From contig NZ_JABAIJ010000005.1 of NCBI RefSeq assembly GCF_012641435.1, forward strand, positions 1-64,000: a stretch of 64,000 nt of DNA, given 5' to 3'. Positions 45,470 through 54,574 of this stretch are shown here, piece by piece. The DNA is from Rhizobium sp. P38BS-XIX (GTDB lineage: Bacteria > Pseudomonadota > Alphaproteobacteria > Rhizobiales > Rhizobiaceae). The position numbers were made by a program, and so were the translations under genes. The notes below the pieces were generated by a model. That model was not told where the DNA came from. It ran no database searches and saw only the letters and a list, made by a program, of their open reading frames with translations. The first letter of the stretch is position 1. The number at the start of each line of letters is the position of its first letter.

Positions 45470-47635
45470 ATGAAGAGTATCGGGGGTGGCAGGCTGTCGA
45501 TTGCGGCGCTGCTTGTATGTCTGCTTGCATTGGCTATGCCGGTCGGTGCTTTCGGCCAGACCACGACGACTGCGCAACCTTCGGCGCCACCGCCAGACAA
45601 GGTTCGCGAACTCATCCAATTGATGAACGAGCCGGATGTCCGGCAATGGCTCAGCGCTCAGTTGGCGGGCCAGTCCTCAGCCGTTGCCGATCCCGCCGCT
45701 ATCGACGGCGATCAGATGTCCGTTCTGTCAGGCATGCTTGGTCATACGCGGCGTCATCTGGAAATCGTCTCCGGCGCAGCCATGACGCTGCCATACGAGG
45801 TGATGACCGCATCGGAAAGGCTTGAGGGCGAGGGCAGGTCGGTAGGGCTGTTGCGGATCGTTATCCAGGTCGTGATCCTCTTTTTCCTCGGGCTGGTGGC
45901 GGAGCTCGTCGTCGCCCGCTTCATCAATGCCAGGCATATGCAGCGTGCCGCAAAGGCTGACGGCTCCGAGACCGAGCTGCAGGCCGCGCGCTTCCAGTTT
46001 CTCGGTGGCGTCGTTCCCGCGATCATCCATGGTCTGGTGACGCTCGTGCCGCTGCTTGCGTTCGACTGGCCGCCGGCCATCGAAAGCTTCGCCATTGCCT
46101 GCGTCATTGCCCTGGTGTCGATCCGGCTGGCGATTTCCATCGGCAAGCTGCTGATGGAGCTGATCGCCATGCGCCGGGCAAACGATGTTCTCGACGAGGA
46201 CGGCGGCGTGGCCCGCATCGCCGAACGGAGGTGTATCGCTGAATATTGGTATCGCCGCTGTACGCTGTTTGCCATCTATTTCGCCTGCGGCTGGGCCATC
46301 ATGCAGGCAGTCACATCGCTCGGCTTTTCCGCCGGAGCGCGCGATCTCATCGGTTATGCCCTCGGCATCGGCCTTTTCCTGATTGCGGTCAGCGCCGTCT
46401 GGTCGAGACCGCTGGCGCCGGAGACACGCGGGGCGAAGACGATTTCCTGGCTGCTGACGATTTTCTTCGCAGCGCTGTGGTGTCTCTGGGTGGCCGGTTT
46501 CGATGGCCTGCTCTGGGTCGGAATTTACGTAATATTGCTGCCGCGTGCGCTGTCGGTCTCGACGCGGGCGATCGAGGCGCTGCACGATGCCGCTGATGGC
46601 ATTTTCGGCGCCGGCAAGCTGGCAACCGTGCTTCTTGATCGCGGCGTGCGCGCGCTGATCATTACCTTCGCAGCCCTTTGGCTCGGCCGCATGCTCGGCG
46701 TCGAAGCCCACGCGATGATGAGCGGCAGTGAATCGAATGTCGGCCGTGTCGCTCGCGGCATTCTCGGCGGCATCGTCATCCTGCTGGTGGCCGATCTCAT
46801 CTGGCAACTGGCGAAAACCTATATCGACGGCAAGGTGATGCAATCCCTGCCTGCGGTCGGCGATTCCGAAGAGATGCGGGCGAGCCGGGCCAGGCTGCAG
46901 ACGCTGCTGCCGATCTTCCGCAATATCCTTGCGGTCGTCATCGGCATCATCGCCGTGATGATGGTGCTGTCAGGCCTCGGCGTCCAGATCGGACCGCTGA
47001 TCGCCGGTGCCGGCGTCGTCGGTGTTGCTGTCGGTTTCGGCGCCCAAACCATCGTCAAGGATGTCATCAGTGGCGTGTTCTACCTGTGGGACGATGCTTT
47101 CCGCATCGGCGAATATATCGAAAGCGGCCACTACAAAGGCGTGGTGGAGTCCTTCAGCCTGCGCTCGGTGAAGCTGCGCCATCAGCGTGGCCCTCTGGCG
47201 ACCATCCCTTTCGGTTCGCTCGGCGCCGTCAACAACATGAACCGCGATTGGGCGATCGACAAGATCATCGTCAAGGTCACCTACGATACCGACCTGGTGA
47301 GGTTGAAGAAGATCATCAAGGACATCGGCCAGCGGCTGCTGGAGGATGAGGACTTGAAGCCGAATATCATCCAGACGCTGAAGATGAAGGGTGTCGAGCA
47401 GTTCGGCGATTTCGCGATCGAGATCCGCCTGGCGATTACCGCAAAGCCCAATGAGCTTTCCGTCATTCGCCGCAGCGCACTCGCTCTTATCAAGCAGGCT
47501 TTCGACGAAAACGGTATCCAGTTCGCCTTCCCGACCGTGCAGGTGGCAAGCGACAAGGATGCGGCCGCCGCCGCCGCTCGCCAGCTGATCGAGATGCGCG
47601 CCGCAAACCTCGATAATGCGCAACAGGCAGGTTAG
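45470..47635 (+). CDS. Large MscS-family mechanosensitive channel
   Basis: 721 residues. A signal peptide (LSIAALLVCLLALAMPVGAF) precedes a periplasmic segment (~30-125), then about ten hydrophobic helices from ~125 to ~530. The pore-lining and beta-domain region is GVAVGFGAQTIVKDVISGVF (~517-536) followed by DDAFRIGEYIESGHYKGVVE. This is the large, YbdG/YbiO-like class that releases solutes on hypo-osmotic shock. A dispersed repeat follows its stop codon. Size well above the 286 residues of E. coli MscS is normal for this class. Confidence 0.93.
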   Translation: MKSIGGGRLSIAALLVCLLALAMPVGAFGQTTTTAQPSAPPPDKVRELIQLMNEPDVRQWLSAQLAGQSSAVADPAAIDGDQMSVLSGMLGHTRRHLEIVSGAAMTLPYEVMTASERLEGEGRSVGLLRIVIQVVILFFLGLVAELVVARFINARHMQRAAKADGSETELQAARFQFLGGVVPAIIHGLVTLVPLLAFDWPPAIESFAIACVIALVSIRLAISIGKLLMELIAMRRANDVLDEDGGVARIAERRCIAEYWYRRCTLFAIYFACGWAIMQAVTSLGFSAGARDLIGYALGIGLFLIAVSAVWSRPLAPETRGAKTISWLLTIFFAALWCLWVAGFDGLLWVGIYVILLPRALSVSTRAIEALHDAADGIFGAGKLATVLLDRGVRALIITFAALWLGRMLGVEAHAMMSGSESNVGRVARGILGGIVILLVADLIWQLAKTYIDGKVMQSLPAVGDSEEMRASRARLQTLLPIFRNILAVVIGIIAVMMVLSGLGVQIGPLIAGAGVVGVAVGFGAQTIVKDVISGVFYLWDDAFRIGEYIESGHYKGVVESFSLRSVKLRHQRGPLATIPFGSLGAVNNMNRDWAIDKIIVKVTYDTDLVRLKKIIKDIGQRLLEDEDLKPNIIQTLKMKGVEQFGDFAIEIRLAITAKPNELSVIRRSALALIKQAFDENGIQFAFPTVQVASDKDAAAAAARQLIEMRAANLDNAQQAG

Positions 47636-47636
47636 G

Positions 47637-47695
47637 GCAATTCCAGGAAAAGCGCGCAGCGGTTTCCGTCTGGAATTGCCAGATAACAAAAAGAT
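47637..47695. repeat. Dispersed Rhizobiaceae-type palindromic repeat, copy 3
   Basis: GCAATTCC (47637-47644) and GGAATTGC (47672-47679) flank AGGAAAAGCGCGCAGCGGTTTCCGT-type sequence, followed by ATAACAAAAAGATAG. It starts two bases after the MscS stop, between two convergent genes, and could serve as an RNA end structure. Confidence 0.75.
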
Positions 47696-47738
47696 AGGGC
47701 GGTTCAGAGGCTCCATGAACAACTGAACCGCTTTGGCG

Positions 47739-48797
47739 CTAGGCGGGAGGAGCGGCGGTACTGCCGCGCACCACGAGCGTGACGCCGATCGTCTCGCGTT
47801 CGGTTGGCATGGCATCCTCGAGTACGGCTTGCACGGCGCGGCGGGCGATTTCCGCAAAGGGTTGCGCCACCGTCGTCAGGCCCGGTTCCGCCATATTCCC
47901 CTCTGGTACGCCGTCAAAGCCGATGATGGAGACGTCGTCGGGCACGGATAGTCCGCGCGCATTTAGCCAGGCCATGGCCAGCATGGCGATATTGTCGGAC
48001 ATGGCGAGGATCGCGGTGGGCGGTACAGGTTGCGAGAACAGATAGTCGAGACCGGCCTCGACGCTCGGCTTGTCGTTGCTGGTCTCGTAAAACGGAATGT
48101 CTTCACGGCCGATGCCGAACGCCGCAAGCGCCTGCCAATAGCCGAGCGCGCGGTCGCGTGATGTCGAGTAGATGGCCCGATCGATCTCACCGATGCTTAC
48201 AGGCCCGATATGGTCAGCGGAAAATTCGGTAGCAAGCACGGCAAAACGCCTATGCCCGAGTTCCGCCAAATGCATGGCTGCGGCGGCTGCGCCACCGATA
48301 TTGTCGACGCTGATCGACGGGACTGAGGGATCGTCATCGTTCAAGGCCAGCGCAATGAAGGGAAGCTGCCGCTCCCGCGTCAGCTGGACGAGCTTTTCGC
48401 CGCCTTCCACACAAAGCAGGATGAAGCCATCCACCAGCGCGCTCTTCACATTCCAGTCGACCGTTTGCCGGTCTTTCGCCGAAACCAAAGCAAGCCCGGT
48501 CCCATTGGCATCACAGATCTCCGAAATCGCAGCGAGAAGCGCCCTGGCCCAGGGATCGTTGAAGAAATAAGCAAGCGGCTCGACAGCCGCAACGCCGATC
48601 GCATTGACCTTTCCCGCCCGCAGCAACCGGCCCGTCAGGCTCGGTCCGGCATAGCCGAGCTGTTTCGCCGTCTCCAGCACATGTTCGCGCACTTCCTCGC
48701 GCACGACCTCGGGTCGGCTGAAGACATTGGAGGCGGTTCCTTGCGATACGCCTGCCGCCTTGGCGACGTCCGCAAGCCTGATCGTGCCTTTTGCCAA
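47739..48797 (-). CDS. LacI-family transcriptional regulator
   Basis: 352 residues. The N-terminal helix-turn-helix is IRLADVAKAAGVSQGTASNV with the hinge helix reaching TAKQLGYAGP (~6-55); a periplasmic-binding-protein-like effector domain follows (ALALNDDDPSVPSISVDNIG; ILAMSDNIAMLAMAWLNARG; IGFDGVPEGNMAEPGLTTVA). Such regulators sense sugars or polyols. Three LacI-type operators lie upstream, but no sugar operon is adjacent in the window; only a short ORF starts across the gap. Confidence 0.93.
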   Translation of the reverse strand: MAKGTIRLADVAKAAGVSQGTASNVFSRPEVVREEVREHVLETAKQLGYAGPSLTGRLLRAGKVNAIGVAAVEPLAYFFNDPWARALLAAISEICDANGTGLALVSAKDRQTVDWNVKSALVDGFILLCVEGGEKLVQLTRERQLPFIALALNDDDPSVPSISVDNIGGAAAAAMHLAELGHRRFAVLATEFSADHIGPVSIGEIDRAIYSTSRDRALGYWQALAAFGIGREDIPFYETSNDKPSVEAGLDYLFSQPVPPTAILAMSDNIAMLAMAWLNARGLSVPDDVSIIGFDGVPEGNMAEPGLTTVAQPFAEIARRAVQAVLEDAMPTERETIGVTLVVRGSTAAPPA

Positions 48798-48837
48798 CGA
48801 AATCCTCCTTGTGTTTCAGGCGGATAGTAGCATGGAA

Positions 48838-48851
48838 TTGTATCGGTTCAA
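48838..48851. promoter_or_regulatory. LacI-type operator 1
   Basis: TTGTATCGGTTCAA fits the 14-bp LacI-family pattern TTGAAtCGaTTCAA with a central CG; it lies 41 bp upstream of the LacI-family start. Confidence 0.55.
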
Positions 48852-48884
48852 TTCTGATTGACGATAGTTTTTGAAGGCGTATGA

Positions 48885-48898
48885 TTGAACCGATTCAA
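48885..48898. promoter_or_regulatory. LacI-type operator 2
   Basis: TTGAACCGATTCAA differs from a perfect palindrome at one position; it shares both arms with operator 3 and lies 47 bp from operator 1, centre to centre. Confidence 0.7.
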
Positions 48899-48917
48899 GA
48901 AGTGGTTCGCCGCCATA

Positions 48918-48931
48918 TTGAATCGATTCAA
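48918..48931. promoter_or_regulatory. LacI-type operator 3 (perfect palindrome)
   Basis: TTGAATCGATTCAA is a perfect palindrome with the central CG of LacI-family operators, 16 bp before ATG 48948, where it would block a rightward promoter. Confidence 0.75.
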
Positions 48932-48947
48932 TTTTTGGAGATAACTC

Positions 48948-49241
48948 ATGCGCACCAACCATTTCTTCAAGGACCTCTACGATGATCGTTGGGGTAACCC
49001 ATGCAATCCGAGTGCTGCTCATCAAGTTCCAAGACAACCGGTAGGTGAGCAGGGCCAGCGAAACGTTTTTGGGTGGGTGGCGGCGCTATTCCGCCGCCGC
49101 CGCGACAAGCCTTCGGCCTGGTCCTTCACCATCCCGAGCGATGAGGCCGATAGGGAAGACGGCACCGACAATCGGTGCCGCAGCGAACTGAACGAGCCAC
49201 ATCTCATGGCGCTCGCCAAAGCCCTATCGCGAAATTGCTAG
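48948..49241 (+). CDS. Short ORF behind a LacI-controlled promoter, possibly a gene remnant
   Basis: 97 residues, starting MRTNHFFKDLYDDRWGNPCN. GGAG (48937-48940) lies 7 bases before the ATG and three LacI-type operators precede it, so a real transcript probably starts here. The protein has no recognisable domain, is rich in Arg and Asn, and could be the 5' end of a lost gene fused to random sequence. Only this ORF and the operators occupy the 48798-49275 gap. I cannot assign a function, and coding is uncertain. Confidence 0.4.
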   Translation: MRTNHFFKDLYDDRWGNPCNPSAAHQVPRQPVGEQGQRNVFGWVAALFRRRRDKPSAWSFTIPSDEADREDGTDNRCRSELNEPHLMALAKALSRNC

Positions 49242-49275
49242 AGCAATGGGATGGGCATTCACAACCGGGGGCGGC

Positions 49276-50004
49276 TTAGAAGTGTTCCTTGTAAGGTCGC
49301 AGATCGAGTTCCTGGGTCCAGGCAGAGGGATGCTGACGGTGAATGTGCCAGTAGCTCTCGGCGATGGCATCGATGTTGAGCAGGCTGTCCGCGTCAACGT
49401 CGGGTCTGCGCGACCGCAACCGCTCGCCGTCGATGCCGCCATCGATAATGGTGTGGGCGACATGCAGGCCAAGCGGTCCGAATTCCCGCGCCATGCTCTG
49501 GCTGATCATGCGAAGGCCAGCCTTGGCAGCCGCAAATTGCGCATAGCCCGCTTTGCCGCGCAGGCTCGCCGAAGCGCCGGTAAAGATCACCGTGCCGCGG
49601 CCAAGCGGCGCGAGATGACGCGCAGCCTCACGCCCGACGAGGAAGCCGCCGAAGCAGCAGACGCGCCAGAATTCTTCGAATTGCGCAGCCGTCAGATCAC
49701 GAAAACCGATCGGGCGATTGATGCCGGCATTGAACACGACAAAATCAGGCGCCGCGATGCCATCCTGCCGCGCAAAGGCGTGGTCGAACAGCTTGGTCAC
49801 AGCTGCCTCGTCCGTTGCGTCGGTCTCGATGGCTTCAGCGCTGCCGCCGGATGCCTTGATGGTTGCCGCCACCTGATCGATTTTGGCCAGCGTTCTGCCG
49901 GCGATGACGACATGATAGCCCTTGCCAGCGAGAAGCCGACACAGCGCGGCGCCCAGCCCCTGTTCTGCTCCCACTCCGACGATAACGGCGCTCGGCGTGC
50001 TCAT
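49276..50004 (-). CDS. Short-chain dehydrogenase/reductase-family protein, atypical active site
   Basis: 242 residues. The cofactor motif is VGVGAEQGLGAALCRLL and the NAG motif is FNAGINRP. The catalytic Ser is in TGASASLRG, but the place of the YxxxK tetrad reads FAAAK (YAQFAAAKAGLR), so the usual catalytic Tyr is Phe. The C-terminal HVAHTIIDGGIDG is typical of this atypical SDR branch. It overlaps the OYE gene by 4 bp and is transcribed with it. Activity as a reductase is therefore uncertain. Confidence 0.87.
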   Translation of the reverse strand: MSTPSAVIVGVGAEQGLGAALCRLLAGKGYHVVIAGRTLAKIDQVAATIKASGGSAEAIETDATDEAAVTKLFDHAFARQDGIAAPDFVVFNAGINRPIGFRDLTAAQFEEFWRVCCFGGFLVGREAARHLAPLGRGTVIFTGASASLRGKAGYAQFAAAKAGLRMISQSMAREFGPLGLHVAHTIIDGGIDGERLRSRRPDVDADSLLNIDAIAESYWHIHRQHPSAWTQELDLRPYKEHF

Positions 50005-51122
50005 TCGGCGGCCTCCCTGGCATCGAGCGTCGGATAGTCGGTATAGCCCTCCGCGCCGCCGCCGTAGAAGGTCGGCCGATGATAGGGGTTGAGAGGCGCA
50101 TGTCTGCGAATGCGTTCCGGCAGATCGGGATTGGCGATGAACAGCCGCCCGAAGGCGATGGCGTCGGCGTGACCGGCTGCGAGCGTTGCCGCGGCAGTCT
50201 CCGGCCGGAAGTTTCCGGCTGCAATCAGCGTCCCCGACCAGGCGGGACGGAAGAGTTCGACGGCAGACGGTACGTTCTTGTGGTCGACCTCGGCCTGACC
50301 CGCACCGCTGGCGCGCGGCTCGATCAGATGCAGATAAGCAAGATGCAGCCGATCCAGTTCGCGAATGACATGCCCGTAGAGGCGCAAAGGATCGTCTTCG
50401 CCGCTGTCATTGGCAATGCCGAACGGCGAGAGGCGTACGCCGACGCGCTCCGAGCCCCAGACATCGGAGACCGCCTCGACCACTTCCAAGAGCAAGCGTG
50501 TGCGGTTCTCGATCGAGCCGCCATATTGGTCGGTGCGCTGGTTGGTGCGCGCCTGCAGGAATTGCTCGATCAGATAGCCGTTGGCGCCGTGGATCTCGAC
50601 GCCGTCGAAACCCGCCTGCTTCGCATTGGCAGCGGCCTGCGCGTAAACATCGATCAGCAGCGGCATGAGATCGATGTCGATCGCTTGCGGCGTCTCGAAA
50701 GGCACGCGTTCGAAGGAGGCGGTCACTGCTTGCCCCTTGGCGGCGATGGCTGACGGAGCGATGGGCGGCGAGCCGCCCGGCTGATGCGAAGAGTGGGAAA
50801 TCCGGCCGACATGCCAGAGCTGCAGGAAGATCTTTCCGCCCTTACAGTGCACGGCGTCCGTCACGGCCTTCCAGCCCGCGACCTGCTCCGCCGTATGTAT
50901 GCCCGGCGTTGCCGGCATGCCCTGGCCGGAAAAGGAGATCTGCGAGCCTTCTGAAATGATGAGCCCGCCTTCGGTCGCGCGCTGCGCATAATATTCCGCA
51001 TTCAGTGCCGAAGGGACATTGCCCGGCTGGCTCGCCCGCATACGGGTGAGTGGCGCCATGACGATGCGATGCGCCAGTTCGTAAGGACCGATAGCAAGCG
51101 GCGAAAACAAGTCGATTGTCAT
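50001..51122 (-). CDS. Alkene reductase of the Old Yellow Enzyme family (NemA-like)
   Basis: 373 residues, a TIM-barrel FMN enzyme. MAPLTRMRASQPGNVPSALN at the start, LQLWHVGRISHSSHQPGG, the active-site pair in DGVEIHGANGYLIEQFLQ and the flavin loop VGVRLSPFG are all OYE signatures. These enzymes reduce activated C=C bonds and nitro groups with NADPH and help detoxify electrophiles. It is followed by the SDR-like gene in the same operon. Confidence 0.94.
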   Translation of the reverse strand: MTIDLFSPLAIGPYELAHRIVMAPLTRMRASQPGNVPSALNAEYYAQRATEGGLIISEGSQISFSGQGMPATPGIHTAEQVAGWKAVTDAVHCKGGKIFLQLWHVGRISHSSHQPGGSPPIAPSAIAAKGQAVTASFERVPFETPQAIDIDLMPLLIDVYAQAAANAKQAGFDGVEIHGANGYLIEQFLQARTNQRTDQYGGSIENRTRLLLEVVEAVSDVWGSERVGVRLSPFGIANDSGEDDPLRLYGHVIRELDRLHLAYLHLIEPRASGAGQAEVDHKNVPSAVELFRPAWSGTLIAAGNFRPETAAATLAAGHADAIAFGRLFIANPDLPERIRRHAPLNPYHRPTFYGGGAEGYTDYPTLDAREAAE

Positions 51123-51257
51123 AAAATTCTCCTGCCTGGAGCTGATTTGCTCCCCGGGGCGGAAGGGCCTGTCAATGGCGATTCGGTCTCGGGTGTTCGA
51201 ATAAGATGATGCTCGTCATTTATTCCAGCAATCGGACGTGCGCAACTGAATTGCGCA

Positions 51258-52064
51258 TCAGGTCGAAATCCGAGCGAGGAAAGTGAGGAGGGCGGCATTG
51301 AATTGCGCGGGCCGCTGCAACGGCGCGAAATGACTGACTCCGTGCAACAGAACCAGTTCCGCGCCTGGGATGTGCCGGGCAAGGTAGTCGGCATGCTCGC
51401 GCTTGATGAACTCGTCGTGCTCGCTGTGAACGATGGCGACCGGCACCTCGATATCGGCGAGATCGTCGATCGTGTAGTTCGGCTCCGTCCGTTGCATGAG
51501 GCTGACGGCCTCGACAAAAGCGTCGAACACGTCCGGCGTGGCCGAAAGAGCGGCATAATCCTTCACATGGCGCGAAAAGCAGCGGTCGACGATGGGTGTC
51601 GCCACAAACTCCTTCGTGCCGCTTGGATCCATGTTGCATGCGAAGAAGTAGACGCCGGAAACGCGCTCCGGATGGTTTCTTGCGAGGATGAGGCCCGTGC
51701 AGGCGCCGTCACTCCAGCCGGCGATGGCTGTCTGATCGATTTTCAGGCTGTCCATGACGGCGAGAACGTCCGACGCCATAAGCTCATAGCTGTAGGCTCG
51801 TTCGTCGCGCGTGCTGCGGCCATGACCACGGCTGTCGATGACGACGACGCGGCGGCCGGCGTCGACAAGCGCTGGCACCTGGTATCCCCAGTTGCCGCTG
51901 TTTCCGAGCCCGCCGTGCAGCAGGATCACCGGGGCGCCGTTGCCATAGGATGCATACCAGAGTCGGATGCCGTCGTGATCGACGTAGCCTTTGTTCTGCG
52001 TGTCGGGCAGGGGCGCTGCGCCCTCTGCCTCGAAACGCTCGAGATCATCGTCGTGAAATTCCAT
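51258..52064 (-). CDS. Alpha/beta hydrolase
   Basis: 268 residues from ATG 52064 (MEFHDDDLERFEAEGAAPLP), preceded by GGGGGAAA; the longer open frame is rejected. Oxyanion motif LLHGGLGNSGNWG, nucleophile elbow GWSDGACTG (Ser) and a C-terminal HGVSHFAPLQRP (His) complete the triad with an acid after HSEHDE. The elbow GWSDGA is like esterases and 3-oxoadipate enol-lactonase relatives. It lies 89 bp downstream of a LysR gene on the same strand. Substrate unknown. Confidence 0.88.
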   Translation of the reverse strand: MEFHDDDLERFEAEGAAPLPDTQNKGYVDHDGIRLWYASYGNGAPVILLHGGLGNSGNWGYQVPALVDAGRRVVVIDSRGHGRSTRDERAYSYELMASDVLAVMDSLKIDQTAIAGWSDGACTGLILARNHPERVSGVYFFACNMDPSGTKEFVATPIVDRCFSRHVKDYAALSATPDVFDAFVEAVSLMQRTEPNYTIDDLADIEVPVAIVHSEHDEFIKREHADYLARHIPGAELVLLHGVSHFAPLQRPAQFNAALLTFLARIST

Positions 52065-52153
52065 GCTGATTTCCCCCACAAGCCATCTCCTCCCGACGGC
52101 CAAGCCAAGAACCCTAGTCGATCCCACGCTCTTTTTCCAACAGTGAGTGAGCG

Positions 52154-53035
52154 TCACGCCCCTGCCAGGTGCTCGAAAAGATTTCGGGCTGGCGGCGGCA
52201 ATTCGTCCAGAGATCGTACGCAGATCGAAAGCCGCCGGGTGGCCCAGTTGTCGCTAAGACGTGATGTGGCAAGCTTCAGGGTGCGGCCATAACGCCTTGC
52301 CGCCGTTTCGGGGATGATGCCCAGACCGACACCGCGCGCCGTCATTTCGCAGATACTGTCGAAGCCGCGCATGCGCACGCGCATTTTCAGCCTCGTCCCG
52401 AGCCGGGCGGCCTGGGCATCGATATGCTCCTGCAGCGCACCGCCTGTCAGTCCGACAAACGGCTCGTCCAGCACCTCGGCGAAAGCGATCTGCTTTGCTG
52501 CGGCAAGTGCATGATCGCGGGGCATGATCACCACAAGCCTGTCGATGGCGAATGGTTTCAGGACGAGACCAGACGTATCCACCGCATCCGAGAGAATGCC
52601 GATATCGGCCAAGTCAGCCGAGATGGCCCGCGCGATCTCGATGCTCTGGCGCTCCTTGAGTTCGATATCGATACGAGGATGTTCCGCCATCCAGTCTCCA
52701 AGGCGTGGAGGCAGAAATTCGGCGATCGAGGCGGTGTTGGCGGCAATGCGGATGGTCGCGCGCAGGCCGCTTGCATGTTCGCCGAGTTCGCCGCGCATCT
52801 GCGCGAGCTGCCGGTGGATCAGCCGGGCATGATGCGCAAGTGCCTCGCCGGCCGGCGTCGGGCGAATGCCGCGTCGGCCGCGTTCGAGAAGCTGCATGCC
52901 GCCGCCTGCTTCCATGTCGCGCAATCTCTCACTGGCAGCGGGCAACGAAAGTCCGACCTCAGCGGCTCCATGCGTGATGCTCCCGGCATCGACGACGGCA
53001 AGAAAGAGGCGAAGGTCGGTCAGATCGAAGCGCAT
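52154..53035 (-). CDS. LysR-family transcriptional regulator
   Basis: 293 residues. The winged helix at ~1-60 reads LTDLRLFLAVVDAGSITHGA then AEVGLSLPAASERLRDMEAG; the effector domain follows (ATIRIAANTASIAEFLPPRL onwards). It is read in the same direction as the alpha/beta hydrolase downstream and is divergent from the TauE/SafE-like transporter gene, either of which it could control. Its length is normal. Confidence 0.9.
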   Translation of the reverse strand: MRFDLTDLRLFLAVVDAGSITHGAAEVGLSLPAASERLRDMEAGGGMQLLERGRRGIRPTPAGEALAHHARLIHRQLAQMRGELGEHASGLRATIRIAANTASIAEFLPPRLGDWMAEHPRIDIELKERQSIEIARAISADLADIGILSDAVDTSGLVLKPFAIDRLVVIMPRDHALAAAKQIAFAEVLDEPFVGLTGGALQEHIDAQAARLGTRLKMRVRMRGFDSICEMTARGVGLGIIPETAARRYGRTLKLATSRLSDNWATRRLSICVRSLDELPPPARNLFEHLAGA

Positions 53036-53131
53036 GGCGCAAGCCTATCGCATCTTCAGACTTCGGGGTAGCCGAACCCTGACTTCGCGCCATCCGCATT
53101 GTCCGCCGCCTCGGATTTGCTACGTAAAGGC

Positions 53132-53878
53132 ATGGATCATTCGACATTGCTTATTGCCGCGATCTTCGCCACCTTTTTTGCCGCCGGCATCGTCAAGGGC
53201 GTGACTGGTATGGGGCTGCCGACGGTAGCGATGGGGGTTCTTGGCGCATTGATCTCGCCGCTCACCGCCGCCAGTCTGCTGATCGTTCCTTCCTTCGTGA
53301 CGAACGTCTGGCAGCTGCTGGCAGGTCCAAGCTTCGGCAGCCTCGTGCGGCGCCTCTGGCTGCTTGCGGTCGCGGTCGTCGCCGGGACTTTCGCCGGTTC
53401 GTCCTTGCTGACCAGCGGCAATTCGCTACTGACGACGGCTGCTCTTGGTGCGGCGCTCTCCCTCTATTCCCTGCATGCGCTGTTTGCCAGGCAGCTTCGC
53501 GTGCCGCCGAGTTTGGAGCCATGGCTCTCGCCACTGATTGGCTTGGCGACCGGCCTGCTGACCGGCGCCACCGGCGTGTTCGTCGTGCCGGCGGTGCCTT
53601 ATCTTCAAGCGCTCGGTCTCGAGAAGGATGATCTGGTTCAGGCGCTCGGCCTCTCCTTTACCGTCTCCACGGTAGCGCTGGCCGCAGCTCTAGTGTGGCA
53701 TGGCGCTTTCCGCATCGACAATCTCGCGCTGTCGGCGCTCTCGATCGTTCCGGCACTGGCCGGCATGTGGGCCGGACAGATCATTCGCCATCGCGTCAGC
53801 CCTGCAGCCTTTCGGCGCTGGTTCCTGATTTGTCTTTTTCTTCTGGGGATTGAAATGGTCTTGAAAGCCGCGATCTAG
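53132..53878 (+). CDS. TauE/SafE (TSUP)-family membrane transporter
   Basis: 248 residues from ATG 53132 (MDHSTLLIAAIFATFFAAGI), preferred over a TTG at 53099; AAAGG sits very close to it. About eight hydrophobic segments and the duplicated motif GIVKGVTGMGLPTVAMGVLG and GLATGLLTGATGVFVVPAVP identify the family. TSUP proteins move sulfonates, sulfite, sulfoacetate and other organic anions across the inner membrane. Divergent from the LysR gene, so probably controlled by it. Confidence 0.9.
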   Translation: MDHSTLLIAAIFATFFAAGIVKGVTGMGLPTVAMGVLGALISPLTAASLLIVPSFVTNVWQLLAGPSFGSLVRRLWLLAVAVVAGTFAGSSLLTSGNSLLTTAALGAALSLYSLHALFARQLRVPPSLEPWLSPLIGLATGLLTGATGVFVVPAVPYLQALGLEKDDLVQALGLSFTVSTVALAAALVWHGAFRIDNLALSALSIVPALAGMWAGQIIRHRVSPAAFRRWFLICLFLLGIEMVLKAAI

Positions 53879-53989
53879 GCGCTGCGCTATCTGAACTGCG
53901 GATGGTGGGCCGAAGCGCCGCCTGAGGATTTGAACTCTCTTCGCGCGGCAGCCATATGGTGTGAAGTGAAATAGGGGGCGACGGATCGA

Positions 53990-54574
53990 ATGGAAAGCAA
54001 GCAGGATGAAACCGGCGATTTTGGCAAGCTGGTTGATGCGTTGCTCGTCATCGACATGCAGAATGCCTTCGTGCAAGGACCCGACGCCGTTCCAGGCCAT
54101 GCCGCGCTGACGTCGATGATCGAGGTCCTGCTGGACGAGGCGCGGTCGGCATGGGCGCCGGTGATTTTTCTGCAGAACGACGGGGCAGCCGGAGCGCCGG
54201 ACGAGCCGTTTCGGCCGGGATGGAAACTCTATTTTTCCCCGCAATCAGGCGAGGTCGTCGTCAGGAAAACCGGTGATGATGGCTTCGATGGCACAGATCT
54301 CGATGCGATACTGACTGCATTGGGCGCTCGTCACCTTGCGATCTGCGGCATGCTTTCTGAGATGTGTGTCGCGGCAACCGCACGCGCGGCGCTCAGGCGC
54401 GGCTATGGCGTGTTGCTGCCACATGATGCTCATGCGACCTATGATGTCCCGGCCGGGCCGGGGTCGGACGGGGTGCCGGCCGCCATGGCGGCAAGGGCGG
54501 CCGAATGGTCGCTCGGCGACGAGATCAGGATTTGCGCTTCGGCACGCGACGTCCGCTTCAAGAAGCGCGCTTAA
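53990..54574 (+). CDS. Cysteine hydrolase of the isochorismatase family
   Basis: 194 residues. The catalytic Asp is in LLVIDMQNAFV, the Lys in VVVRKTGDDGFDG and the Cys in AICGMLSEMCVAATARAAL, so the Asp-Lys-Cys triad is complete, unlike the cysteine-free relative at 34609. Such enzymes hydrolyse amides such as nicotinamide, N-carbamoyl compounds or streptothricin. GGGGGCGA precedes the ATG. It lies ~100 bp before the Rrf2 gene in the same direction. Confidence 0.88.
   Translation: MESKQDETGDFGKLVDALLVIDMQNAFVQGPDAVPGHAALTSMIEVLLDEARSAWAPVIFLQNDGAAGAPDEPFRPGWKLYFSPQSGEVVVRKTGDDGFDGTDLDAILTALGARHLAICGMLSEMCVAATARAALRRGYGVLLPHDAHATYDVPAGPGSDGVPAAMAARAAEWSLGDEIRICASARDVRFKKRA

Noticed and set aside
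45304..45615. N-terminal extension of the DUF1444 protein
   Set aside because: The GTG at 45303 has a good ribosome-binding site and begins a sensible N-terminus; the upstream part overlaps the MscS gene start.
48816..49037. 73-codon minus-strand frame beneath the LacI operators
   Set aside because: It reads through three operator palindromes and lacks a ribosome-binding site.
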